Assembly (NCBI RefSeq): GCF_004379255.2
Contig: NC_056052.1
Location: 14,788,589-14,852,588 of the forward strand
Direction of reading: 5' to 3'
DNA from: Salvia splendens
Taxonomy: Eukaryota; Streptophyta; Magnoliopsida; Lamiales; Lamiaceae
DNA length: 64,000 bases
Both the position numbers and the translations under genes were made by a program. Within the stretch, counting starts at the first letter, position 1. Each line of letters starts with the position of its first letter. Under the pieces are notes generated by a model. That model saw only the letters and a list, made by a program, of their open reading frames with translations, had not been told where the DNA came from and searched no databases. This document shows, in pieces, positions 31,032 to 43,335 of this stretch.

Positions 31032-33945
31032 TTGGCAGGTATGGGAAAGCTCCAACAACTTCCTATTATCGTGCTGTTTGATACGGGTGCTTCGCATTCT
31101 TTTATTTCAACGTCATGTGTGAATGCCTTAGAACTCGTTACTGCTAAGCTTGAACCGAAATTGAATGTGTCTTCACCGGTTGGAGGATTGATTGATATTG
31201 TGAGAACTTGCTCGAACATAGAGTTTGTGTTAGGAGAACTAGGAGTAGTGGCCCAACTTTTGCACGTTATGCCTTTTGAGAATGTAGACATAATCTTGGG
31301 AATGGATTGGCTTACCGAGAACCACGCAACGATTCACTGTAAAGAGAGACAGATTTCTTTTCAAGCCTCGGGCGAAGAACCGACTATCTTGAACGGGATC
31401 TCCATGAATCGACGAACCTCCATAATCTCCGCTTTGCAAGCAACTACGATGATAACAAAAGGACGTTCGGCGTATCTAGTGTACTTGAATGGGGAAGAAA
31501 AGGACTTGAAAGTGGAAGACGTGGCAGTAGTGCGAGATTTCCCCGTTGTGTTTCCTGAAGCTTTGCCAGGACCGCCACCCGACAGACAGGTGGAGTTCAC
31601 AAATGATTTAGAACCAGGGTCAGCACCAGTATCAAAGGCGCCATACCGAATGGCCCCTAAGGAGTTGGCCGAGTTGAAGGTACAGTTGCAAGAACTGTTA
31701 GACTTGGGTTTTATTCGACCCAGTGTGTCACCGTGGGGAGCGCCAGTTTTGTTCGTTAAGAAGAAGGATGGCACGATGAGGATGTGCATCGACTATCGTG
31801 AGCTCAACAAGATGACCTTGAAGAATAAGTACCCACTGCCGAGGATTGATGATTTGTTTGACCAACTTCGAGGAGCGGGCATATTCTCGAAAATGGATTT
31901 GAGATCAGGGTATCATCAACTAAAGGTCCGACGAGAGGATGTGCCTAAGACTGCTTTTCGCATTCGTTATGGCCATTATGAATTTGTCGTGATGCCTTTT
32001 GGGCTGACCAACGCCCCAGCCGTTTTCATGGACTTGATGAACCGAGTTTTCCATGAGTATCTTGACAAGTTTGTGTTAGTCTTCATCGACGACGTGTTGG
32101 TATACTCGAAGAACGAGGAAGAACATAGATGGCATCTACAAACAGTGTTGGAAACGTTGCGAAAGGAGAAGCATTATGCCATGTTCAGTAAGTGTGAGTT
32201 CTGGTTGACTCGAGTAAACTTTCTTGGTCATATTGTGACGGCAAATGGAATTCAAGTAGACCCAGCAAAGGTCGAGGCCGTGCAGAATTGGAAATCGCCG
32301 AAAACGCCATGTGAAATCAGTAAATTCTTGGGATTGACAGGATATTATCGACGATTCATTGAAGGATTCTCTAAGATTGCGAGACCGATGACGCAACTAC
32401 TAAAGAAAGGAATTAAGGTGGTTTGGACGCCAGAGTGCGAGGCGAGTTTCCAACTATTGAAGGAGAAGTTGACTACAGCACCAGTCCTAGCAGTACCCGA
32501 ACCCGACAAGGACTTTGCAGTCTATACGGACGCGTCGAAAGTAGGACTAGGATGTGTGTTAATGCAAGATGGGAAGGTGATAGCGTATGCTTCCCGACAG
32601 TTGAGACCGAATGAATTAAATTTTCCGACCCATGATTTGGAGTTAGCAGCAGTGGTGCATGCATTGAAAATTTGGAGACACCATCTCTATGGAGTGAGAT
32701 GCGAAATCTATACAGACCACAAGAGTCTCAAGTATTTCTTCGAGCAGAAGGAGCTAAACATGCGACAACGACATTGGCTAGAGGTCGTGAAGGACTATTA
32801 CTGTGGTATTAACTATCATCCGGGCAAGGCGAACGTGGTCGCCGATGCCTTGAGTAGGAAGAACCAACCTCAACTGGCTTATTTCCTAACGCAAGAGGAA
32901 GCGTTGATTCACGAGTTCGCCAAGATGAGTTTGGAAATAGTGGAAGCGCCCGAGACAGTAGGTGCAAGCTTGGCGACGATAGTGATTGAACCAGATTTGA
33001 AAACCAAGCTCATAGAAGCCCAGCGACGTGATGGAAAGTTGGAGGAATTACGTGCAAAGGTGAGAGCCGAGAAGCTTGATCATTACCGCGAGGAGGCGGA
33101 TAATGCCTTGACGTACGATGGGCGATTGTGTGTGCCGAGTGACGAGACGCTAAAAGAAGAGATTTTGAGTGAAGCGCATGACACGCCTTACACCGCACAC
33201 CCCGGAAGCACGAAGATGTATCGGGATTTGAAGCAACGGTTTTGGTGGAATGGAATGAAATGGGACGTAGCGTCATATGTGGAACGATGTCTAGCATGCC
33301 AATAAGTGAAGGCCTTACACCAACGGCCATATGGGAAGTTACAACCTCTTGAAATTCCCGAATGGAAGTGGGAGCATCTAGCTATGGATTTCTTGACGGG
33401 TTTGCCAAAGTCACAGAGGGGTAACACCGCGATTTGGGTGATCATCGATCGACTACTAAAAGCGCGCACTTCTTACCGATTAAGATTACTTATGGCGCGG
33501 ACAAGTTAGCAAAGCTGTACGTGAATGAGATTGTGCGATTGCATGGAGTGCCAAAGACCATTGTATCCGACCGCGATACGAAGTTCACATCAAAGTTTTG
33601 GATGAGTTTGAGGGACCGTACGAGATTATCGATGAAGTAGGTCCTGTAGCGTATCGTTTGGCGTTACCTCCCAGCTTTGGGAACGTGCACAACGTGTTCC
33701 ATGTGTCGCAGTTGCGCAAATACGTGTTCGACCCCAAGCATGTGATCCATCAAGAGGAAGTGGTTTTGACCCCCGACATGAGCTACGAAGAGAGACCCGA
33801 AGCAATCTTAAATCGAAAGGTGCAAGAGTTGTGAAACAAGTCGATAGCATCCGTGAAGGTACTGTGGAAACACCATGGCTCCGAGGAAGCCACGTGGGAA
33901 TTAGAAGATAAGATGAAAGAAAAGTACCCCGAGTTGTTTTTGTGA
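31032..33945 (+). pseudogene. pol: Tekay-outer pol: PR, RT, RNase H, truncated integrase, chromodomain
   Basis: A 757-codon open part (to 33305) holds protease [26 protein letters not shown], RNase [11 protein letters not shown] and the integrase zinc finger. A TAG (33303-33305) stops it at LACQ. A one-base deletion near 33452 shifts the frame in DRLTKSAHF. The core is deleted from just after KFTSKFW (near 33600) to the segment before GPYEI, removing roughly 170 codons including the catalytic Glu. The chromodomain (to 33945) has an in-frame TGA at 33832-33834. Not functional. Confidence 0.93.
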
Positions 33946-33989
33946 GACGATCAAATTTCGGGACGAAATTTCTGTTAAGAGGGGAAGGA

Positions 33990-36900
33990 TGTAACATCCC
34001 AAAATTTTTGTGACTTTATTTTCATATGGGTGTGGAATAAAATTTCCTTTTATGAAATTAATTGTTTGTATGTGATTAAGTTGATTATATGAAATAATTG
34101 TTATGAGTGATGTGGAATGAAGTATTGTCTAATTGTTATATGTTCCAATGTGAGGAAATTAATTAAGTGAGATCATGCATTTTATTCTAGCCAATTTAAT
34201 GGGATATTTTCGGCCTCTTCAAAATTATTGGAATTAATATTCTCTTCTTGGATTTAATTAATTGTTTTGGGATATTTATCCAAATTAAATCCAAACCAAA
34301 TTATCCCTAATTATGCTACATGAAATTCGAACTCTAGTTATTTTTTTGGGAGTTTCAAAAATTCCCCTATTTAATAGGAGGATGAATTATTTTTCTTTGA
34401 TTTAATTGATGCCTTATTGATTCCCTTCTTTTGTTTCAAATCCAATTAAATCATGCCACATTTTACTTCCTCACTCTAATTGAATTGATATTTGAAATAT
34501 TTCCTTGTGGCAATTAAAGCCAAATTTTCGCCCCTTCCCTATTTGTGGAGAAATTGTATTTGTTTCCTATTGTTGTGGAATCCCTTTTTATTCAAATAAA
34601 TACCAAATAAATACCTATGTCAAATTAATTGGGGATGTCAATATTTTCTTTCTATTTTGTCTCCATCCCACACGCCCCATATGCTTCTATTTTCCTTGTG
34701 GAAAGTTATTTATTTGTTACCTATTTTATGGGAGTCTTTTCCTATAACAAAATTTCCAAATTTAAATCCTATCCCCATTTAATTGAGGATTTAAATAATC
34801 CTGTTCTCCCCTATTCAAAATACATGCCCCCTCCCTTTTATTTTGCTACTTGTAGATTCTTCAAATTATTTTATTTTCTTATTTATGAAATACTCAATAT
34901 CTTTTACCAAATTTTGAGTATTTTTCTCTCCAAGAAAATACCAAGTCAATTCCTTGCTAATTTATTTGGCAAAATTTTCAAAATTCACCCCCATTCCACA
35001 CGCCTACTTTTATTTCAATAGTGGGATTTTTTTTTTATGTCTCCCACAATTTAATTAATTCATTTAAGTGTGGGATTTTAACCTAGACTATAAATATTAA
35101 AAACCTTCCCTAGCCCCCATTGTCATCCTACACGCCTCCCTCCATCCTCCCTCACTCTCACACGTTTTCTCCTCCTCGTTCTTTGCTTCTACCGATTTAT
35201 TTTTGTCCAAGAAGGTATATTTGCTCACCTTTACTCATCCTTTTCGTTTGAACCATGTTCTTGAGTCCTACATGCATGTAGAGGGTGTAGGATTAATATT
35301 TGGTGAATGATTATGTGTTTTTGATGGTTATGTGTTTTTGATTGACATCATGTGATGTTGGATTGGAATATTTGGTGAATGATGTGAGTTTATGTGCAAA
35401 TATGTGTATGAGAAACCTTAAAGCATGATTATGTGTTTTCAAGCATGAAAAATTGGTGTTTGTTTGATGGAAGATGAAAACCCTATTTTCGAACTATGAA
35501 CCTGAAATCTGTGGTGCACGACCAGTAACTTATGATCTGTAATTGACCTACCAAACGAACGACTTTTGATATGAAATTTTTACTGAGTAAACTTCGAGGT
35601 GTTTCCTGTGTCTCGCGTGAATTTCAGCCCTTTTTATATAAAAATGAATTTTTAATAAATTTTTGAAGTTGACTGCGCAAATCTGCCAGAAACTCGTGTT
35701 CTCGCCAAGAATATTTCGTTTTCTGTTTGACTGACCAAATGACCTCCGATTGATGTGATTCTTGAACTATATGAACATTTGAAGTGTCTTATGAGTCGTG
35801 TTAAATTTTTCAGCCCTTTTGGGCATTGGATGAATTTATGCTGAATTTTTCAAATGAACTGCGCAGTGCTGTCAGAAATTGTATGTTCCGACCAGAGAGT
35901 TTAATATGTGATATGACTGACTAAATGACGTGATTTCGGTGTGAAGATTTTCATGGATGAACTTGAATGTGTCCTCTGTATTGTGACCAAAATTTAGCTT
36001 CTTTTAAGGTCGGGTGAATTTATAGGGATTTTTACAAAACGGTCGCTCTGTTCTGCCAGTTTTCTGCCTTGTTAAAATGACGCCTAGTTTCAAGTTTAAA
36101 AGTATTGTATGATGTATTTATGTCCAAGGAACGTGTCTAAATGGTGTAATCACTTGTGATAAGTTGGAATGTGTTACGTGTGTCTTTACACCTTTGTGAC
36201 GTATGTTGGGTTGGGGAATTTGAGAAAAACGATGAGAGAGAAGCGATAGGACATGCATAGTAAAATGTTGTTGTGGAAGGCTGACTTGTGTTGTAGTTGA
36301 CAAGGGTGTTGTGTTTTCGTGAACTCGAGGATCGAGAGTTGCTATAAGTTGAGTTGTGAATTGCTAGGCGAACGAGGTGGACTTTCTTTTCAAACCTCTT
36401 TACTTTTCCGAAAATGCTATGTGGCGTTATAAGGGTGGTTTAACTGTTATGTCATGCCATGTTGTTTTTATTATGAGATTGTGTGTATGATGCCTAGTTC
36501 GTATGAGTTTACTCCGTTACGCTATATGGATGTGTTGTGAAACGAATTCGGGTCTGAGTAAGGCCGCAAACCCTATCAGGCTGTGTACACTGGTGGGATC
36601 CTGAGCCGTCCTTGCTAGTCGGCCGGTCTCATGGGTGAATAGTGTGGCCACACTTTCGTCGCACTGTGATTGTGATTGATTGATTGATGTGGAATATGGG
36701 GAGATAAATTTGCCTGGCCAGACTTGAATATTTTTGTGTTTCTCGTGATATTTCTTACTATATAAAACTCAAGATCACTGGTATGGATGACATAACTTAT
36801 TAAAATATTTTCGGCATGAGCCCATTGAGTACAACAAGTACTCAGCCCTGCATATTATTTTTCTTATGTGCAGGTTGAGCGGGATGTTGCGGTGGATGTT

Positions 36901-37356
36901 GAGCTGGCATAAGTACCTAGGATGCGTTGTGTCCTCATACATAGGCGCTATCCTTGACTCTCCTTTAACCTTATTGTTTTTCCGCTGCTATAATTTGAAC
37001 TATGTCTCAAGACTTTAACCTTCTCTTTATATTTTGTGTTTGAACATGTATGGTGGTGTTAGGTTTCAAACAAGTATTTAAGTTGTCTTTTGAAAATGGT
37101 GTTCTCCGAGATTTAAGTTAAACGCTTGTTTTACCTTAGTTATTAATTGTTTTATTTCATAAGTCTAATTTTTGCCGTTGCTCTTTTAAAAGCATTTTAC
37201 CTTAAGTCTTCTCAAAAATATTTATAACCTTAAACTTCTTAAACCTAGGTTGTTTTCCTTTCTTAAGTTAATTAAGTCTTCTTTTAAACTGTTATCCATG
37301 CATGTCGGTCACGATCGCCGCGGTTGTGGTACCCCTTTGTATGGGCGGTCGTGACA
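33990..37356 (+). repeat. 3' LTR of Tekay-outer (3367 bp)
   Basis: Full-length relative to the 5' LTR. It contains a TATA box (tataaata, 35089-35096) in the part missing from the 5' LTR. Ends CGGTCGTGACA. Confidence 0.93.
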
Positions 37357-37361
37357 CCAAT

Positions 37362-37503
37362 TAACATAGTTAGAGCCATCAAGTACCTGAGACACCAATT
37401 GAATTTCAGGATTGTCACTCGGATGTAAAAAATATGGACTAGAGAAGTCCTCGGCCGGCAGAACATGATTTGCAGCTCCACCGCCGCCACGCCGCGCCGC
37501 CAT
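37362..37503 (-). pseudogene. gag: Copia-B gag N-terminal part, cut off by the nest
   Basis: Starts MAARRGGGGAANHVLPAEDF at 37503 and ends DGSNYVNW at the CCAAT duplication. The protein continues at 14446 with SRSMSTALL, so the insertion falls between Trp and Ser of a typical copia gag N-terminus. An upstream in-frame ATG at 37542 overlaps the PBS region and is less likely to be the start. Confidence 0.88.
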
Positions 37504-37537
37504 TGCAGATAGAAATAGGAAGCGGAAGAAGTTTCTA

Positions 37538-37546
37538 CTCATACCA
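37538..37546 (-). other. Primer-binding site of copia-B
   Basis: TGGTATGAG (minus sense) directly follows the 5' LTR end and matches the first bases of the tRNA-iMet complement. Confidence 0.65.
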
Positions 37547-37874
37547 TGTTGAATATGAAAATCATCTCACAAAATGGAGAGAAAGGAATTTTATTGATCA
37601 CATACAAATCGTGTGTTACAAAGTGAAGAAGCTAATCTATATATAGCTAAGCTAGCAACCTCACAAAAATATCTAATAACTAACTTCTAACTAAAACATC
37701 AAGCTGACTCAGCTCCAGCTGTCTTCCACTTGGACAAAGGGATCCATTACATGTGTGCACGTCCACAATTCACTCCCATGCAGACGAACATCCTTCTCAT
37801 CCACGCATACGATCATCTCCTCTAAGTATGCAGATATCAAGCATCAACCATCACACGATTCATTACCTTCAACA
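37547..37874 (-). repeat. 5' LTR of copia-B (328 bp)
   Basis: Matches 9915-10240, with about eight substitutions and a two-base indel by eye, and is followed by the GAGAG duplication. Confidence 0.92.
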
Positions 37875-37879
37875 GAGAG

Positions 37880-38062
37880 AGCGTGAGGTTTGAGAACTAG
37901 AGAGAGAAAGAGATGTTCTGTATTGAATTGAAAAGTGGCGAGTGGTGGCTGGGAGTAGTATATTAAATTACTGATTCTTTTTCTTTCTTAGTTTTGTTTA
38001 ATGGGGTTGACCAATTAGTATCGGGTTGGTCTAATTTATTAAATAAAGGTCATGATAAAATT
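37880..38062. other. Flank right of copia-B
   Basis: Continuation of 9288-9914, purine-rich at first. No gene seen. Confidence 0.5.
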
Positions 38063-38279
38063 GAAACTCATACGTATAAACTCTAAATTATGATCTGTAC
38101 CGTTAAAAAATATCAATAGATGATAAAATAGTAGCAACAGAAAATGTCAACACAATATCAACACATCAACAACCGTTGACACTATGTTGACATTTTTTGT
38201 TGCGGCTATTTTGTCATCTGTTGATATTTTCTAACGGTCCAGATCATAGTTTGGAGTTTGTACAATATTTAGAGTTCCC
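38063..38279. mobile_element. Hairpin (foldback) MITE, about 215 bp
   Basis: Left arm 38063-38152 and right arm 38183-38279 are near-complementary, sharing ATGATCTG, ACCGTTA, AAAATATCAA and AATGTCAACA in inverted order. The loop is about 30 bases. No clear target duplication was found. It could fold as one long hairpin RNA. Confidence 0.65.
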
Positions 38280-40841
38280 ATTTGATTACATTCCTATTAA
38301 GTAATTGGAACATGGAAATTTACATACTTGGTCTATTTTCAGTGATGACCTAGAGGTTAAGTATGTTGGGTACTTTTGTACTTTGTGAATCTGTTTTATT
38401 ATATGAGAACGAAGGATAATTTGAGCACACCCAGGTAGGATGCATAATTATTTTAAGCTATGTTCTCATTAAAGTCTATATTGTATGTTATCAATTGTCA
38501 CATGGCTTTTATCGAACGCGAAGTTAGATCGAAAATGGAAAAACCAAGTTAAGGAACTAAGCGGACGAGGTGGGTTTTCTTTTTAAATAAGGGCTATGCG
38601 CTAAGTATATTTTTATGTGAAAATGATGCTATGAATATTTATCATGTCGTGTTTTGTTTTTCGATAGAACTTATCTGATGTGGCTTTTGCCATCAATGGT
38701 TAATCGAATTCGGGTCTGACTAGTGAGTGAGTCCCTACTCAGGCTACTGTACACCTATGGGAGATCGTGCCCTATCTTTCAAGTTGGCGGTCTAGTGACT
38801 TGGAATGCGGCCACATTCCTTGTCATCAATGGTTCAGATATGGTAGACATCTATGAGAAATGGTTGATATGGAAATGATTTTAGTGTCTCGGGAATTCCT
38901 AAAGTTAAACTGAGGTCACTCAATGGTGGCATGATAAATACTTTTATAAAATATTTTCAGCATGAGTCCACTGAGTGCATCAAGTACTTAACCCTGCATA
39001 TGTTTAAAAAATGTGCATGTTGAATTGTGACGAGTGCGGTGGGTGTTGAGCATGAAAGTGAAGAAGATAGTAAATGAAAGATTCTGAATATATTATGCCT
39101 TCATACATAATATTATTCTTCTCTCAAATGTTGAATGTTGTTTCTTTTGATTTTAAGTATTTGAAGAGAGAGACTTTTGCACGTGTGTCGTGTACACGTA
39201 TTCCTCCTTTCAACAAGATTTATAATTTTTCCACTAATGCAACAAATATTACAAAGTATAAGCGGCAAGAGCGGGGTCGAACCACAAAGACTAGGGACCT
39301 ACTCAAGATTGCTTCTACGACACAATCGGAAAATGGGTCGGCTGCTGCCACGCATTCATTAAGGGTTGAGTTTTAACTACTAGACTTGGGAATTTACACC
39401 TAATCTATTCTATCTACTGGATCAACAAGAGAACTGAAGGTGCTTCAAAAGTAATTGCAATCATGATTTGAAACTAAAAATTAACTTTAGATCATTTACC
39501 AAATTTCCTGGGTCAAGCAAATAAGTTTTCTAAAACAGCCAGACAGCAGAGCGTAAGAAAAGCAACAGAACAGATTTCCCTAAATAGCTACTGACAAGGA
39601 AAAAAGCTGCAACTAACAAACAAACGGCGGATCTGATTCTAACTACCGATTATCATCATCTTCTTCATCAAACAAACATGAACTAGAATGGAAACAGAGC
39701 ATAGAACATAGCATACTTCGAATCGACAGTAAATCAACAGTAACAAACAATTCCATGCATGTACTCAGATTTAAACATTTAAAAGGAAATCTACACTAGA
39801 TCCATTAGATTCAACACCAACAAAACTCAGATCCATAACTTCCAATCCCCGATTCAACTCTGAATCAAACCAACAACCACCAAATCAACTAGATCTCTCC
39901 GATCTCAACTTCAAACGAACATTCAATTGCGAAAAGCATCCAAGAAACATGAGTAAATAGCATCATCAACATGAAAATAAACACCAAAGCTTCATAAAAC
40001 TGGAAATAAGTCGAGATCCAAAGGCAGAGTCGTCAATTCCTCCGATGAAACTCGAGATCTAACTACATTGTCTCAAAAGCGGTAAAGAAAGCAAGGTTCC
40101 AACGCCGGAGGCGTCAATTCCGCCGTCGAAACCATTGAACTAAGCTAAGAAAGCAGTGAACTATCTAAACTAAGCTAAGGAATCAGCAACTCAACTATAC
40201 TAAGCTAAGAGAGCAGTGGCGTTAAGCGCCTATGAGAGTGTCCTACCTAAACTACGAGAATGGTAGCGTTAAGCGCTACCGAGAACTTCCTACCTAACTA
40301 CCATAGCGTTAAGCGCCCCTTTCTTCATTCATGTTGGTCCCTTTATATAGGGAGGCTTCAAGCTCGAATCTCATCTTCTCATTTCTTCACTTTTCTGCTC
40401 CATTTTCCCTGCCCCGGGTAATTTGTGTGCGTTCTTGGGTCCAGCAAATTATTTACGCACCTGCTCTCCTGATAATTCTCTTTGACCTAGCGGATTTTTG
40501 ACACTTTTTACTCCTTTTCTGCTCATTTTGCATCTGCTCGGTCAATTTGCAGCATCTACTTGACCCAGCAAATATCTGTACACTTAAGCTCAAATTTGCG
40601 CATTATCTCCCGCAAAAAAGCATGTAATATCACCCAAAACCAATGCATGAAACGAGCCTTATCAGTATTGTTGAGATATTATCATTTTGAGTTGTTGTTT
40701 GTTAAAATGATACTCTGATTTTATTCGAGCTATTCCCATTTATTTGTAGCTATAGTTGAGTTTTGTTGTTTTCCCCTTCCTTTAATCCTGCCCTAGTCGC
40801 GATCAACTGTGTTTTCTATCCTTAGAAAATGCGGTCGTGAC
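38280..40841 (+). repeat. Tekay-type LTR remnant, interrupted by a solo LTR
   Basis: From about 38480 it resembles the second half of the Tekay LTRs: agttaaggaactaa, then gaattcgggtctga, ggcggtct, gcggccacat, catgagtccactgag and ccctgcatat. It ends GCGGTCGTGACA at 40841. The 5' LTR start was not found, and no PBS follows the end. It is interrupted by the LTR at 39162-40664. Confidence 0.7.
39162..40664 (-). repeat. Solo LTR (1503 bp) inserted in the Tekay LTR remnant
   Basis: On the minus strand it starts TGATAAGGCTCGTTTCATGC and ends TCTTCA. GTATT flanks both sides (39157-39161 and 40665-40669). A TATA box (TATATAAA, minus sense) lies at 40342-40349. The start resembles the LTRs at 3959-5497 and 41563-42747. 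No internal region is present, so it is a solo LTR. The open frame at 39074-39376 crosses its border and is not a gene. Confidence 0.72.
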
Positions 40842-41562
40842 AGTGTATGCAATCCATTTAGTGGTTATGTATTTTATTTATATCGTGTTTGTGTATTTTT
40901 TTATATTGTGTTTAATATTTGAAGTTTGTGCCACGTATGTATAAATTGTGTATTTTATGTGTATATTTGTTGTATAGTATATATAAATTGTGAATTTTGT
41001 GTTAGTATCTAACGTGTGCAATGTATGTATGTATTTTTACTATACATGTGTATTGTGTATGTTTGTGTATTTTATTTATGGTATGTTTAATGTTTATAGT
41101 ATGTGTCGCGTATGTATATACCGAGTGTAGTGTTTTTGTAATATGTGTATTTCATATATGTATTTTGCAAACTTTAAAACGAATAGACTATGTGAAAGTG
41201 TTTTAAAAATGTAGTATTTCTTCTTTGTTAAGATGTATTCTTGTGTCGAACCTATTTATATGTAAGATGATCTACATGTGCCTATATTATTTAGGTAATT
41301 TTGTATTCACGGTATTCATTCTGATGTATTGGTATAGTTTATTCTTTTCAAATTTCTGAATGTGAAATAAAATCTTATTTCAAAAGCACATAATAACTCT
41401 ACTAATGAAGTATTTTTTGTTTTTTGTTTCATTATGTATTAGCCTTTCAATCTCTTACTAAACAAAATATATAGCATATGATTATGATTATCGTACTAAA
41501 TTTTATGTTGGACAATCATTTATCAATAGTTCTTGTCTTGTTTTATGCCAACTCAAAGTAAT
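40842..41562. other. TG/AT-rich low-complexity DNA with degenerate repeats
   Basis: No gene. Two related stretches (about 40887-40950 and 41057-41127) share tgtgtatttt, gtttaat, tgtg and cgtatgtata at a spacing of about 170 bases. Confidence 0.45.
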
Positions 41563-42747
41563 TGATGAGGCTCGTTTCATGCTTGTGTTCTATAGTAAAA
41601 TTCCATAAAATTATGTAAACTAACAGCCAATTTTGAGCCGGTGTGTGTGAAATCCGCCATTTTTAGAAAATAGAACAAATCAGTTAGGCGGAAGCACGAA
41701 TCAGGAAAAGAAGGCTAAAACTGCGGCATTGAGCGGATCAAGTCAAGAATCAAACGGAGCCAGCAGGAGTTCCGCATGGAAGATAGAGCGAGAGACCCCA
41801 CCACAAAAGGTGAATGGCAGCAACGACATTTCAGAAAGGATGGTAACCTAGGGATCAAAGCTATACGCCTCTCTATATAAAGGAAGCCCGACACAAGAAA
41901 AAAGAGTCCTAGCCATAGGTAGAAAGGGGGTCTCACAAGCTTTCTTAGTTAGGATATCTTTAGGAATTCAGCTCTCTTCTAGGGCTGAAATCAGAGCTCA
42001 TTTCATTTCTTGTTCTTGATTCCTTAGCGCGCACACACTTGGTCCTATCTTAGTTTGGTTAGCTGGTAGTTTTCGTGGTAGTTTCCTGCACTTTCAGCTT
42101 TCTGTTCTTTATATTCCACTCCGAGAAGGGGTGAAGAAACAATTTACTATTTTCCTTATTTGTTTTTCGTTTACTTTTGATGTTATCGACTCTTGATGTT
42201 TTTGATATAGTAATTTCAGTGCCTAGATTTCGTTTCCGGTTGATGTGTTCTGTTTCATGCATGGTATTTCCGATATGTTTTGATTTTCGTTTTATGATAC
42301 TTGCCTTAGCTCGAAATGTTTCGTTGTATTTTGATTTGGTCAAATCTGATGTTTTATGTCTGAGTTGTCTTAGGATGTTTTATTTTTGCATGATTATGGG
42401 GTAGTTTCTTGTTTACGTAGTCGTAGTTTATATTTTAGGAGTAGATTTAATTTTATAAGTCATTACGGTGTTTAGTTTTTCGTAGTTCTTCTCAGATTTG
42501 TTCTTTGCTCTGTTTTCCATGTTGATTTTGTGAAGAAGATGTAGTTGGTAAAAAGTTTTTACTTTATCGTACACTTTGCAGGGGACTGACAGTCCCCCGT
42601 TTATGTTGTTTGTCTAAATATGGAAAGTTCAGTTAACTTGATCAAGTAAACTAGTTAAGTTTTTACGAGTTGATCAGTTTAGTTAGTTTTAATTTCTCAA
42701 GTCAAGTAGTTAACTTAAGCCACCCCTAGAAAGCGTGGCAGCAGCCA
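41563..42747 (+). repeat. LTR related to 3959-5497, without internal region
   Basis: Starts TGATGAGGCTCG and ends AGCGTGGCAGCAGCCA, with a TATA box (tatataaa) at 41874-41881. No polypurine tract precedes it and no PBS follows it. The flanking pentamers (gtaat and tcccc) do not match, so the borders are rearranged or the copy is old. It abuts copia-A2 across a short filler (42748-42760). Confidence 0.62.
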
Positions 42748-42760
42748 TCCCCAACAAATC

Positions 42761-43335
42761 CCAAAACGAAATAGGTAGCCGTGCATACCTCATCATAGAT
42801 CGGACCATGTTTAACAAGGTCATATTCCTTCTTTCAGCCACGCCGTTCTGCTGGGGCGTGCCCGGCGCGGTCAATTGGGATTCAATTCCCGCCACCGATA
42901 AGTAGTCCAAAAACTCGGCACTGAGGTATTTGCCTCCGCGATCAGATCGCAAGCGTTTGATACTCTTCCATGATACGTGTCCATATATGCCTTAAACTCT
43001 TTGAACTTGTCAAAAGATTCAGACTTGTGGTGCATCATATAGACATATCCAATTTTCGAGAAGTAATCAATAAAGGTGATGAAGTATTGAAAATCGCCTC
43101 TTGCCTCGGTTGACATTGGTGCACACACATCGGTATGAACGAGCTCAAGTACTTCCTTGTCCCTATTGCGCTTAGCCTTAAAAGGCCTCTTGGTCATCTT
43201 GCCTTCCAAGCCGGATTCGCACGTATGAAACGACTCCTTCTCTAAACCTTTGATAAGGTCTTGGTCCACAAGAGAATGGATCCTTCTTTCATTGGCATGA
43301 CCAAGTCTAAGGTTCCATAAGTACGTTTCGTTCAT
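42761..43335 (-). pseudogene. Copia-A2 preintegrase / integrase remnant
   Basis: Contains LWNLRLGHANERRIHSL, LVHTDVCAPM, the second Asp region (MRSDRGGKY) and GTPQQNGVAERRNMTLLN with the catalytic Glu. A frame change lies between the 42871-43335 and 42710-42952 frames, near 42950-42970. The copia sequence stops near 42761. Confidence 0.8.

Larger units (their letters stand above)
14452..37356 (+). mobile_element. Tekay-outer: Ty3/gypsy chromovirus nested in copia-B, itself interrupted
   Basis: TGTAACATCC begins both LTRs (14452 and 33990) and GGTCGTGACA ends both (28561 and 37356). The perfect 5-bp duplication CCAAT flanks it (14447-14451 and 37357-37361). Its 5' LTR is interrupted by Tekay-inner at 15588-27832. 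Internal order is PBS, pre-gag ORF, gag, PR-RT-RNaseH-INT-chromodomain. Coding is dead: two stops between gag and protease, one TAG before integrase, a frameshift and a large deletion in integrase, and a TGA in the chromodomain. Confidence 0.95.
9915..37874 (-). mobile_element. Copia-B: complete Ty1/copia element split by a 22.9-kb nested insertion
   Basis: LTRs at 9915-10240 (3') and 37547-37874 (5') are flanked by the perfect duplication GAGAG (9910-9914 and 37875-37879). Both LTRs have TGTTGAA...TTCAACA inverted ends. Removing the Tekay nest (14452-37356 plus one copy of its CCAAT duplication) joins gag exactly. What remains is an element of about 5.06 kb with order gag-PR-INT-RT-RNaseH. 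The LTRs differ by roughly eight substitutions and one indel as counted by eye. One frameshift and one stop codon interrupt pol. Confidence 0.93.

Noticed and set aside
34505..35021. Hydrophobic 80-130-codon frames
   Set aside because: AT-rich DNA inside the Tekay-outer 3' LTR; Phe/Ile/Tyr-rich translation is compositional.
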